Assembly: GCA_024349245.1 (NCBI GenBank)
Contig: JALDNG010000004.1
Span: 4,292,501-4,356,500, forward strand
Origin: Neodontobutis hainanensis
Taxonomy: Eukaryota; Chordata; Actinopteri; Gobiiformes; Odontobutidae
Direction of reading: 5' to 3'
Length of the DNA stretch: 64,000 bases
The notes below the pieces were generated by a model that worked only from the letters and a program-made list of their open reading frames with translations, did no database searches and was not told the origin of the DNA. Position 1 is the first letter of the stretch. Each line of letters opens with the position of its first letter. Of this stretch, positions 52,700-63,139 are shown one piece after another. Position numbers and translations under genes: made by a program.

Positions 52700-52960
52700 T
52701 TAGATTGTCATACTTAACAAACATTAATGATTAATTTCCTGCACTGAGTCAAATGGGGCTAAAGGGATGACTCGATTCATCTTATCGCACCACAAATTAG
52801 CATTTCCCCATATTCTCCAGCCTCAACTGTGCATTAAAATTCCACATTTACCATTCTGGGCACTGGCAGCTGTGGCGAAAAAAAACCAAGGAGATCTTTC
52901 TCTACTGTTGCTGGAGATTCTGATTACTTCTGTGTGACACAAAAAGTGGCATAATTAATT
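52700..52960. promoter_or_regulatory. Candidate conserved non-coding element
   Basis: Contains cattaatgattaattt (52722-52737), a doubled homeodomain/PBX-like core, and cacaaattagcatttcc further on. Unique sequence with no open frame. Confidence 0.3.
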
Positions 52961-55421
52961 CTGCTACTTTCTGTTTGTTGCTGTGTGTCTCTGACTGCCG
53001 CAATGTCAAATTATTCACTACGAGGTTACGGAAGGGTCAAGGTACACTTGCTGTGTGCTGTGTTAAGTCCTTGCTATGCTATCCTAACCATTCATTCTCA
53101 CATGGCACTATGATAACATGTTTTCTCTACATTATAATTCCTTTTTATTGAGGAGAAATAGTTCAAAAAGAGTAAAAATGTTCAAATTTGTTGTGCTTGA
53201 TGTGCTCTGACACAAACATTTATAAGACCCCCGCAATCAAGTCGTTTGAGATGAAAAAAAAAGAAAAAGTAAAATGACTTCAGAGAAAGCAGTTTTACAT
53301 CTAGGAAATGAGACACATGAAATGACATGTAAATTCACTGTCAGAGCTAACTAAGGAAGTCATTTGTCATCAGACAACACTTGGAACACACAGAGGGAAC
53401 AGCTTGTGGCAACACCCTGCTGAACTTCACAGATAGCCAACAATAAAAGAGGGGGTAAAACAGCAAGGTGAAATTTCACAATTTCTGTAAAAAGATCCCA
53501 TTCAGGTTATAAAAAGCATCTTTCTTACAAATACAGGACCAGGTGTGTCAATAGAGTATAAATCTTGGCTGGGGAGTCAGTGAGTTTATCTGGTGACACA
53601 AAAAGCGCTTCATAAAAGTGAAACCGACCGGACAGTTGTTTCACAAGATTTGGTTTTAATCCCAAGAGAAAGCAAGGTCATTTCTTTGTATGACACACAG
53701 AGCATGTTTTATTATATTACGCTTCATTCACTTCATTTTAGACCAACGTTACAAACAAGGGACAAGAATTCTTTGCATTTAAATCTTACCTCACCAGAAC
53801 AGCCTTTTTTGCAGAGCCACAACAGCACAAAGAGCAGCTTTGAGCAGCATGATATTAAAACTTCATGCAATAAGGTTAAAAAAGTAAAACTGAATTGTCC
53901 TTGGAGGATGCTCTTTCTGCTTTGAGTTTGCTCCGCCTGATTAAAATACATGAAAAGCACCAAACTGCAATGAAAGCTTTAAGACTATTCACCAAACAGG
54001 TTAAAAAGCCAACCATCGCCCGATTGAGACGTTCCCAAGTCTTGGACCATGATGGTTCGTCAAGGTGCTCCATGCACTTATCTAGGGAGTCCCTTTTCTG
54101 CAAGGCTAAGGCAAATGGCTGAGTCTTTGGTGGCATTCAACTTCCTGACCTTTGCGCCTTTAAGCAGCTTTGCTCCTTCACCGCACTCTGATCAAAGTTA
54201 ATAAGTGCTTCATATGTTAATGAAAATTGGTACTCCTCTTTGTGTTCCTACAGCTTTTTAATACCTATTATAGACTGAAACTTTTAATGGAGGTTTTAGG
54301 TCCCCCTGACAAGCCCATTTCAGAGAGTGACTACACAGATACAAGGCTAAGCTAAGACCAGAGAGTCACTGCTCAGTGGAGGAACCTTACACGGGAGACC
54401 TTATTCTCCGGGAAGCCGCAGAAGATAAAGGCCATGGGATGAGTGGCTGCTTTAAAACCTACGTTCAAGTCCGCACAGGGCTAATTACAGCACGCCATCA
54501 CATTTGAGAGGGTTTAGTTAATCAAGGGGGCTCTCTTTTCCCTCCTATAGTCGAGGAATAACACACTTAAACCATTTAATGCTGCCAGGATTGAGTCCTG
54601 GTTAATTCATAGCACTTTCACATAAGTGGGGTAAATTTAAGCCACTCCGACATTACTTTTAAATAGATCTAATTGCGTAAGGGATCATGGAGAAAACGGC
54701 TACACCTGATGGCTGGACACCACTTGCCAGTTGGAGAAAGGAAATTTGGATAGGACATCACAGGGTTTTAGGAGGCAATGTGAGACTTAGCCACTGTAAG
54801 CTTAGATAGCAAGGCTTGCCTATGACACAAAACAGATTAACAGTGTCTCAAAAAGTAGTATTTGACATTTGGGATTGCTATTTAGTGTTGACTTTATTCA
54901 CAAACATAGGGATTGGGGAGAAGATTTTGGGTTGGAGTGGTTTTATCCAAAACAATTGAAATATCAAATGCCTCTGACAAGGTTCTTTGAAGTTGTTCAA
55001 GTTTTACTTTTCTTATTGGTAACTACCAATATATGCTAAACCATCGGTTTAATAGCTACCGGGTTATTACGAAGACATATATTTTACTTTGAAGTTTGCA
55101 GAAGGACGTATTAAGAGGGAGACAAAGGGTAAAGCAAACGAGGCGTTGCTGGTAATTGCAATTTCCAAACAATTGCACCGTTCAACTTTTGCCCAAGAAC
55201 AAAAGGAAAAGAATTATTGATATGATTACTGGGGCATAGCCTACCTGAAACATGAAAGATTTATTCCCTTCAATAATGTAATCCCGAGGCACATCAGTTT
55301 AGAACTGTGAAGAAATAATTCTAAACAGTTTCCTTTGAAAAGCGAAAGACGAGGGAGACATTCAAAGCATTGGTTCTTCATTAAAAAGTCAAATTTGTGG
55401 CATCCGCACGTCAGTATGAGT

Positions 55422-55489
55422 GGGGACACCTGGGGTAGCGACGCCACACGACCGGGGGGTAGGAAAGTGTGGGGGGAAATCGGGGGAGG
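55422..55489 (+). other. G-rich cluster, possible G-quadruplex
   Basis: G runs at 55422-55425, 55432-55435, 55454-55459, 55471-55476 and 55482-55486. Two of the loops are long (18 and 11 bases), so it is weaker than the motif at 63.1 kb. It lies on the template strand of zfpm2. Confidence 0.4.
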
Positions 55490-55913
55490 CAGGACAATTC
55501 TGTCATCTTCACACTGTAACCTGGAGCAGACACAAATTAGCTCCTGTGATGGCAAGGTGTGACCGAAATGAAACAAACATACAAAGAAGCAATCTAATTG
55601 AATTGGAGTTCAAAGAGGACTGGGGCACATTTGGCTAAGCAAGGCGCTTTATAGTGCTGGACCTCCGAGCAGTAGCAGGTGCTGCTGAGTGTTCACAGAG
55701 CTTTAGCGCTGGCTCAAAGGGAAGCGCTAGGCTCTCCAGTGCATTGGTGTAGCGCAGCACACTTTCACAGCACTATCACAGAGAGAAAGCCAGTGTTGAT
55801 GATGCCATCTCTCTCCTAGATCAAACCACTGCTCTTAGGTGGATGGTGGGATCAAATATCAAAATGAATAGTTTCAACTCTCCGCAGTCATGCACGAGTA
55901 ATTCTGAAGTGGA

Positions 55914-55982
55914 TTCAAGTTCTGCCAGGGTTGATTTTAACACGCTGAGGAATATTCCTAGATGCCATTGGCAGAACTTGAA
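55914..55982. repeat. Inverted repeat with central palindrome
   Basis: Perfect 14-bp arms, ttcaagttctgcca (55914-55927) and its reverse complement (55969-55982), are separated by 41 bp. The spacer contains a perfect 12-bp palindrome, aggaatattcct (55948-55959). It lies about 125 bp downstream of exon 2 in the transcript, so it could form a hairpin in intron 2. The loop is too long for a typical microRNA precursor. Confidence 0.6.
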
Positions 55983-56107
55983 CTTGCTTGGCACAATCGT
56001 TGCCTAACATATTGTCTAGTAATAGGAATAAAGAAACAGGGTGTAGTGTACATTGCTTAAGGAGTGCAGCTTTTTAGTTTGGTTTAAAATAACTCTATTT
56101 CCCTCAC

Positions 56108-56266
56108 CTTTGTTGCAGAAGTACTCCATGTCTTCACAGCTCATGTTCTCCGTCTCAAACTCGGCGGAGAAGTTCTCCTCCACAGAGAACTCGTCTTTGG
56201 TCAGGAGCTCGTTCTCTTCAGAGACGCACTCCTCCTCCTCTTCCTCCAGGCCATCCTCCAGAGGAC
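56108..56266 (-). CDS. zfpm2: zfpm2 exon 2: acidic N-terminal region
   Basis: This exon is 159 bp. It starts with the last two bases of a split codon (xGT, Arg if exon 1 ends in C as expected for ...QIKR), continues with 52 full codons, and ends with one base of a Gly codon. The product starts PLEDGL, runs through six consecutive Glu, and ends ENMSCEDMEYFCNK, a segment very similar to mammalian FOG2. The donor is CAAAG|GTGAG. The acceptor is CCCTTAG preceded by a TG-rich tract rather than a good pyrimidine tract. The sequence is strongly acidic, with no zinc finger or membrane segment. It follows directly after the exon 1 NuRD-recruiting motif of the family. The exon is symmetric (phase 1 at both ends), so skipping it would keep the frame. 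Confidence 0.93.
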
Positions 56267-56290
56267 CTAAGGGAACACACGCACACACAT
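56267..56290 (-). promoter_or_regulatory. Exon 2 splice acceptor with UG-rich tract
   Basis: On the sense strand the bases before exon 2 read ATGTGTGTGCGTGTG then TTCCCTTAG. The pyrimidine tract is short and is preceded by UG repeats instead of the usual long U/C run. UG-rich RNA next to 3' splice sites is a known binding context for CELF proteins and TDP-43. That it controls this exon is inference. Confidence 0.5.
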
Positions 56291-57599
56291 AGGCACAGGA
56301 GAGATGTTCAGTGGTTTCATCACACCCTAAAGGCTTTGTTTAAAAATCTGCCTCCCATTGTTTCTTTGTAGAGTTTTTACAAATGCAGATGCAACTCAGT
56401 GTGTCTCAGCGCTGTATTGGGCAGTTTATGTGCAGTTATCCGGCAAAACCAAAGATAAGGCCATGTCTATGTCGGATATTATTTTACCAAAAAAATCCAC
56501 AATGTTCTTTTGTTAAAGCTCTTGAGAATGGCTTTTTTAGAAACAAGGTGACATGCAGCAAAGGTGAGCATAGATGTTAATCCTGCTACCTGCAAAACAA
56601 AACCATTCTCAGTTAAAGGAGAAAAAAAGTTCCTTTCCAGACTTTTCATACACGCATCAGCATGGGAGAGGGAAAGAAAATACTTTTATTAATTTGTTAG
56701 CCTTATCACAGGGTACAATGTTGATTTTCCATTTACATTCCATGCCTCCGGGTAATACACCAGTGCAATCTTAAAGGAGACACTTTTCCGTGTGATTAAT
56801 TTTTCCCCCCTCTGTGCAATATTATTTCTTTAAATCTAAATGATTTCAGAGTTTTGCTTGTAGCTGTACATCTCTTTTGGTATTTGCATATTACTATTTT
56901 GCTTCAATCAAGGGCGTTGATGGAATTACTGTACAGCTACCTGAATTGTATTAGTTGTGAAAAACATCTCACCAGCATTTGAATGTTATTAAGATAATGT
57001 GTGTCGCCTTTCCTCCAAAACATGTCTGCAAATGAATTACCATAGCAGACCTGACTTTAAGTTTAAGGTGAGCTTAGGTTGGGAATAATAAGCTCTGAGA
57101 AAACTTGTGTTGTTTTTAAAAATAAAATCTCCAGCTGTATTTAGTAAGCAATCATATCAAAAGGGCTGTCTGCGAGACACGAATGCTTTCTCCGTTTCGG
57201 CCTGTCAAACACGATGCAGCTTCGTGTGCATCATTCTACGGCTCAAACGCACAACGCTGATATCCTCTTGACACCTTTCAATGTGTTTGTTCTATTGTAG
57301 CAGCAGACTCTCAGCTTTAATATAACCATAATTTCAGAAAGTGGGGCTCATGTGCCTCTCCTGTTCCTCTTTCTTCCCACACTGAGCTTCATAAAAGACC
57401 CCCCTGATGTCCACAAACTGCGTGCTCTTTTCATTAGTCTTATAAATTACTCCTTTGTAGCAGCGTACATCTGCAGGAGCTCCGGACATGAAAAGAATTA
57501 GCACACAGATCTCTAATAGACACAGCAGCAGCAGAGTGGTGCTTTTAAACGGGGATACAGTTTTATGATCTTATCTGATGCCTTCTGCTGATTCGCCGA

Positions 57600-57740
57600 G
57601 GAGTGAAGTGAGGCGTGAAGTGACTCGATGAGTCTACCATCACTTAAGATGATACTGAGAGATAAATATCGCAGTATCAAGGGGAGATTGTATGAGTGGC
57701 GTTAAGAGCTCCTGCCAAGGCAATCGAAGACAGCGTGAAA
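57600..57740. promoter_or_regulatory. Candidate conserved non-coding element with small hairpin
   Basis: tgatactg (57650-57657) and cagtatca (57672-57679) form a perfect 8-bp inverted repeat with a 14-base loop that holds gagataaatatc (GATA core). Unique surroundings. Confidence 0.25.
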
Positions 57741-59119
57741 GAAAGCGAAAAAAAAAAATACATTTCTATACACACATTCCATTACGGAGCTGAATAAGAA
57801 CTGTGTGTACAACTAAACCATTCTTCCTCGTTGCTGGCAAATACAGCAGTGCTTTTGCAGCATAGCAAATAGAGCTACAGTGTTGTGAGATAATAAGGGT
57901 AACGGGAGATCACAGATAAACTTCATGGTCAATAAGACACAAAGATTAGGTAGATAAGATGAGATAGAATTGAGGTTTAATAGACTCAGAATAAGGGCAT
58001 CTCACTTCCCCACTCGAACAGATAGCAACTAAATGGAGCATTTTCAAACAGATGGAGATATGGGGGCCCTCACTAAATATGGAAAAATGAAATACTCAGC
58101 ACACATTAAAGAGCTCTGATGGCTACTTCTCGAGTAGATTACCAAAGTTTGTTTGCATTCTCACATGTTTAGTTTATTATACAGTATTCATTGCATGGAG
58201 AGACCTGAAATTATTTCAGAGACAGCAATGATAAGAATAATGACTTTCTAAACGACTAGCAGCACACTCCTAACTCATTTTCTGATAGTGGCGTTCCTGC
58301 TATATTTAGTTGTGTACTGTTTAAAATCCTGTCACATTCACAGTGTGACCCACACTTGTTGGTGCATTTCTATAGGCTCTGCTGACGAACTGGGCCGGAG
58401 GAATGTGTGCTGCTTCAGTCTCTTATCAAGCGTCCTCCGGAGTTCAGATGGCCAACAACACCACAGAGAACCACCGCGGTTCACTTAGAGTAGAAAAAAC
58501 AAAACAGTGGCAAGGCTCATTACAACAGTCGCTAATGTAGTGCGTTTTAAAGGCTTGCTTTTTTGGGGAATATTTTGTTGCTATTTTAACATCAGTGGTT
58601 TATGTGTCATTCAACAAAATACAAATAAACATGTCATGTCCAAAGTCTATCCAGAGGTCTCGTCACTTCATCAATCCTCCTTTAACCTGTATTTTATAAT
58701 TTTTTTTGTTATGGAGTTACTTAAACACAACGTTAAAAATTAGTACAGCAGAATGACTGACTAAGATTAATGTCACAGTGACGTAAAGAACAATGCATTA
58801 GTGTAAAAAAATTAACATGAGTCAAAAATTTCAGGTTTTTTACATGATCAAATCTGGCCCGGATGATGAAATATTCATCATTTGGCACTAATAGATCTGA
58901 AAAGGCAAATTCAGAGACTAAATGTTTAAATATATTGTCTCCAGATATCTCATTTGTCTACAACAATGTAAAGAGATGTTTCAAACATGACCCCCCTCAC
59001 CCTCCGCCTACACAGCGGTGCCATCCACACCCTCCACCCTGAACTGTATCATCCGCATTCATCGGGCGCTTCCTCTTGACCAGGAGAGAAAGAAATCTCA
59101 GCCCTGTTCAAACAGTGGT

Positions 59120-59350
59120 GCGGCAGGGGCAGCGGCAGGAGCAGCCAATGCTAATAGAGACATTGCGAGCTGAATTCAGGCTTGATCACAGTAGCTCTTT
59201 TGTTCATGGCGTGGCCTCTGTCTGATAGAGATCGGCCATGCGGAGTGGAGCTGCAGAGAGGGATATGGTAATGCCCCCGCCGAGTCTATAAAATGGGGTG
59301 ATACTCTGAGACCCTATGATGGACAGAGGATTAATGAGTCACAGAGGAAG
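59120..59350. promoter_or_regulatory. Candidate conserved non-coding element
   Basis: GC-balanced unique block with ccaatgctaatag, gatagagatcgg (GATA core), tctataaaatgg and attaatgagtcac (AP-1-like TGAGTCA). The tctataaaa resembles a TATA box, but nothing shows that transcription starts here. Confidence 0.25.
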
Positions 59351-59488
59351 GGGAGCGAGAAGAGACCGGTTCAGAAAGAAGTGGAGGAATGAGCATATTG
59401 TACTGGAAAACACACAAAACAGAGCCTTTGGGGTTTTATTTTTTATATATTTTTTATAAACAAATATTTTTTTCTCAAAGAACAAACC

Positions 59489-59510
59489 CTGTTTTCAGCC
59501 TGTTTTCAGC
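59489..59510 (+). repeat. 11-bp tandem duplication
   Basis: Two exact copies of ctgttttcagc in direct tandem, followed by A-rich sequence. Small local duplication with no clear role. Confidence 0.7.
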
Positions 59511-62500
59511 CTAAAAAAAAAAATAAATAAAACGAGAAAAAATGTTGACCATAAACAAAAGGGCACATGTTAATTTAGAATCTTGTCTAGTGTAACTGCA
59601 CACAAAAAAGAGATTTTAAGACAAGCCATGGAAACAGGTGTTAGGACTTAGACTAGTTATAGTTTACAGCAATCTCCACTTTGTATTAAAGTAATATACT
59701 TTGTACTTAACAACTGCACCTTATTGCCTTTCTATAAAATCACTTCTATCAATTTGAACAAATTTGAATATTCCTCTCTATTAGAGTCTAATCTATTGCT
59801 TATTGCCATTTTGAAGTATGGGGTACTTGTTGGAGGTTTGTATTTGTACCATTACATGGAGGTATTTTGCTGTCAGAAAAAAAAAATATATAAATAAAAT
59901 ATTCATTCATCTGCTTTAAACTTAAAATAGAAAAACACACTGATGTATGTGATGTTACAACTAATTTCACGGCATGCTTTTCTTTTTTTCGTCCGCAATG
60001 TGTGGTGCTTGTGGCCGAGCTGTGATAGCGATACCTCACAGTATCAGCTGGCTCCACTGTGTCATGTGTGGATCACAAACCCAGCCTTCTCTATAGCTCC
60101 CTAATTAGAGGTGAGGTAATTGAATCTGACAGAACAAAGCCGCAGATCTCTATAAGCAAGAAAATCATTTTTGCTCCCACCTATACAGTTTTTCATCCAA
60201 AACGTCCATTGAAAATGTGTCCAAGCCTGGGCCTGGGGATAAAACGTAGCACCTGAGACTAAACATGAATGCATAATGTGGTCCTAAAATCCAACGGGGC
60301 CATGCAGCTCAACCCCTGCCAACTGCGCTCCCTGTGACTGGCTCTTTGTGCCAATACTGATACGGGGCCCTCCTCACTTCCAGGTTAACATTCAAACTCG
60401 GCAGGACTCTAAAAACCTCTGCAGGGTGGGAATAAAGACATATAGACTTTGTCTCAAACTGCAAGGAGCCGCTTCCCTCTCAACCAAGGTAAGATACACA
60501 TATGTTTACCCTTCCAGCTGGAGGGAAAAGGGATTAAAATGCTCTCTGTCAAAAATAAATGTGGTCTGAATTTCCACACAATGGGCAGGGAAGTGTAAGT
60601 GCAGCAAGAGAGGGAAGGAGGAGAAAGAGGAGACTGGGGGCCATCTTTTCTCCTTAGCTCTAATGACCTTTGGGAAGCAGAGGGCTCCCACAGCCTTGGA
60701 GGAGACTTAGTGTATATGTTACAGGGCTCAAGTCTCTAATTTAATCCTTGATCACTGTAATGAAATAGATACCATTTACGTAACTGCTAATGGCTTAATA
60801 TGCTACAGGAACCCTTAGAGGAATTTTTCATTTCAGTCATCTTTTTATACTACATAAGTCTTAGAGAAAAAAACTTAAAATCTAAGAAAAAAATAATTTT
60901 CCAAGTTGTACACTGTGATCAAACTAAATGTGAAGCTAATTCAGCACAAGTCAAAAGCAAATTACCACTTCTATATTCTCTGTTGAGGGTGATGATGTGT
61001 GTGTGTGCACTGGGAGGAGCATGGAAGAGCTTCACTGGAGACTGATGTGTTCTCGGGGCCGCGGTCTGTGACCAAGAATAAGCGATGGCATTGTTTAACT
61101 AGATTTTCCGGTTGCTAAGCAATGTAATTCTCATGATTAGAAATGGCTGCCTTCCTAAATTCGGGCACTTACAATCAACAGTCAACAAACGGCTTCAAAA
61201 CTCAACTATCGACTGGAAATTACAGAGAAAAAAAGAGCAGAGTGAGAATGAATACATCTTTGTGTATATACAGATGCTGACTTCTGTGAGGCTGCAGTGC
61301 TAAAGATGAAAAAGCATCAAAATCCAATCTGATGACATCATGCTTTTAGATGGCCCACTAAGTTTGCATTACAGCGCAGGAAGATGAAGACACACCCATA
61401 GAAAACTTTCACTGTCACTACCACTGTCTGCTAATTCTACATAACTGTGAAGTCATTTCCCACAAAACAAAATGGTGTTATTTCTCAAACACAGGGACTT
61501 CATTTTGTACTTCTCACATAATTCTGTCTGAGTATCTCATTCCAATCAGACACAACGTTGGATCACGGCATGTTTGCAGAGTTACTAAGTTCTGTGTTGT
61601 TGCGCCCAGTGTTTCTGTTGAAGAGGAATAACACACTCTTACTTCTTTATCCAATGAATTGGAATTGGAATGGCATGAAAACATGCTGGCATTTGACTAT
61701 GCCATTAAAATGCTGGAGGCACCTCTGAGCATGCCCGAGGGCTTCAGCAGATGCCAGACAGTTTCTCTGTGGAGTTAGCTAGGTCCTGCTTCACTCTACT
61801 GCCTCTTCTTGTCTCTCTAGAGCATAGACACACACATAGTCACAAGCGCACGCATCCAAGTGGATGCTGCTACCGTTTGGCCCATAAAAGTCACAAAGCT
61901 TGTCCTCCAAGTAATATGGTTTTAGCTAGGGCTTCTCTGGTAGAGTAATTTGCTTTGGAGGTCCAAGCATATTGAAATACCCTAAAATGGTTATGTCCAC
62001 TATGCTGCATGTAGTCGTTTCCAGCCCGGTTGTTCTTGCTTCTGCAGTGATTTATGAGTGTCATTCTGCTACTTATAAGGAAATAAAAGTTAAGCATGTG
62101 CCTGTACACTAGACGTGACAGCTGAAACAAAGCAGGTAAAATATGTGTGGTCTTAATTACTGGTTTATAAGTGAGCTTTTCACTAGAACGTTCACTTTTA
62201 ATGAAGCCATTGAGTGAGGCTCCTCCAGGGAGCTATCATGGTTAAGTGGGGGCATCCATCTTCAGCCATTGGCTCGTCTGTTCAGCTCTGTCTACCGCGC
62301 ACTCCCCTCATATTGGCCCACTTTATCTCCACTAAGTAAAGTCTGTTGGAGGGTGCTAACAGTGGCAAGAAAAGCCCTTTTTCTACCAACTCTGATGAGG
62401 CTGGGGGAGTTTTCTTCACAGTTTAATATGGAGCCACTGTTTAACCTTAAAGCCTTGTATTCATCACATTCTGTTGCGGGTGAGCCCGTGGGGGCTAAAA

Positions 62501-62529
62501 TAGTAATATGGTACCCTAAGTGCTTCTGC

Positions 62530-63060
62530 AACAATTAGCTTTTACTTGAGCGTCATTTCAAAGAACTTAATGGGACTCTTCAAAAAGAGTGGAAATGATT
62601 ACTGCATCAAATAATGTAGATAAAACAATATTTTCCCATCAAGGAATTTCTATGAAATGGATATATCTAAGATGTCAATTTCATTCCAGTATTATGAAGT
62701 ATGGGGGGTTCTTTTAGCAATAAATTCTTCATTAATTCAATTCTAATTTGCCTCTGGTTCCTATTTCTACTATTGATAGTTCCACTTCTTAATACCTCGG
62801 ATAAGGGGGGAGAAAATCATTGCAATAACTCAGTGGAGACTTTGAGCCGCAGATAAAATCTAAATATTACCAATGCCAAAAGAAGTGTGAAGTCTGATGA
62901 ACATTTCAAAAGAACAATTCTTTATGGATCAGCTAAATCTTTTCCACTTTTTAATTAAAAGTAAAGAAAATAGAAGTTAATTATCCTGTAAAGATTAGCT
63001 GGTGGGCATCTTTCTGTAAATTAGTTCTAATTAAAAGGAAATTGTCAAATGACATTCAAA
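62530..63060. promoter_or_regulatory. Candidate conserved non-coding element, TAAT-rich
   Basis: Unique AT-rich block with acaattagct (62531-62540), cattaattcaattctaatt, ttaattaa (62951-62958), gttaattatcc and ttagttctaatta. It ends about 40 bp before the sense-strand G-quadruplex motif. Confidence 0.3.
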
Positions 63061-63100
63061 GCACTGTCCTTTAAAACACAGACTGAGATGGGCTTTTTCG

Positions 63101-63139
63101 CCCCCTCCCGCTGCCCCCCTCCCTCAATCCCTCCCTCCC
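63101..63139 (-). other. G-quadruplex motif on the sense strand
   Basis: On the minus strand there are seven G runs of three or more, separated by loops of 1, 1, 5, 1, 4 and 1 bases. This satisfies the usual G4 pattern several times over. It is on the strand that matches the zfpm2 transcript, so it could form in the nascent RNA of intron 1 as well as in DNA, if the transcription start lies further right as expected. Confidence 0.6.

Larger units (their letters stand above)
49287..56107 (-). other. zfpm2: zfpm2 intron 2 (6.8 kb)
   Basis: This intron is bounded by the exon 2 donor GTGAGG and the exon 3 acceptor CTGTAG. It contains G-rich clusters on the plus strand at 51823-51865 and 55422-55489, an inverted repeat with a central palindrome at 55914-55982, and candidate regulatory blocks at 51180-51380 and 52700-52960. 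No coding segment was recognised. Confidence 0.85.
18270..56266 (-). other. zfpm2: zfpm2 (FOG2) gene, internal part: exons 2-5 with introns 2-4
   Basis: Four minus-strand exons (56266-56108, 49286-49188, 34757-34633, 18381-18270) have AG acceptors and GT donors and splice in one frame with no stop: phases 1/1, 1/1, 1/0 and 0/1. The 165-codon product matches what I know of ZFPM2: the acidic start PLED, then MSCEDMEYFCNK, QQLPVGTTWGPF and GPRWLLDVTWQG. FOG2 is a nuclear cofactor that binds the N-terminal zinc finger of GATA4/5/6 and represses or activates targets in heart, gonad and diaphragm development. FOG1 (ZFPM1) lacks this acidic block and diverges in the later motifs, so FOG2 is the better fit. 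Exon 1 and the zinc-finger exons 6-8 are not in view. Teleosts carry zfpm2a and zfpm2b; I cannot say which this is. Exon numbers follow the human gene and are inferred. Confidence 0.93.

Noticed and set aside
56053..56292. 79-codon Ser-rich plus-strand open frame over exon 2
   Set aside because: Antisense reading of the Glu-rich exon; the serines are complement of GAG/GAA codons.
57650..57679. MicroRNA precursor
   Set aside because: Only an 8-bp stem; far too short for a Drosha/Dicer substrate.
59283..59292. TATA-box promoter (tctataaaat)
   Set aside because: A single TATA-like string in AT-rich DNA with no evidence of an exon downstream on either strand.
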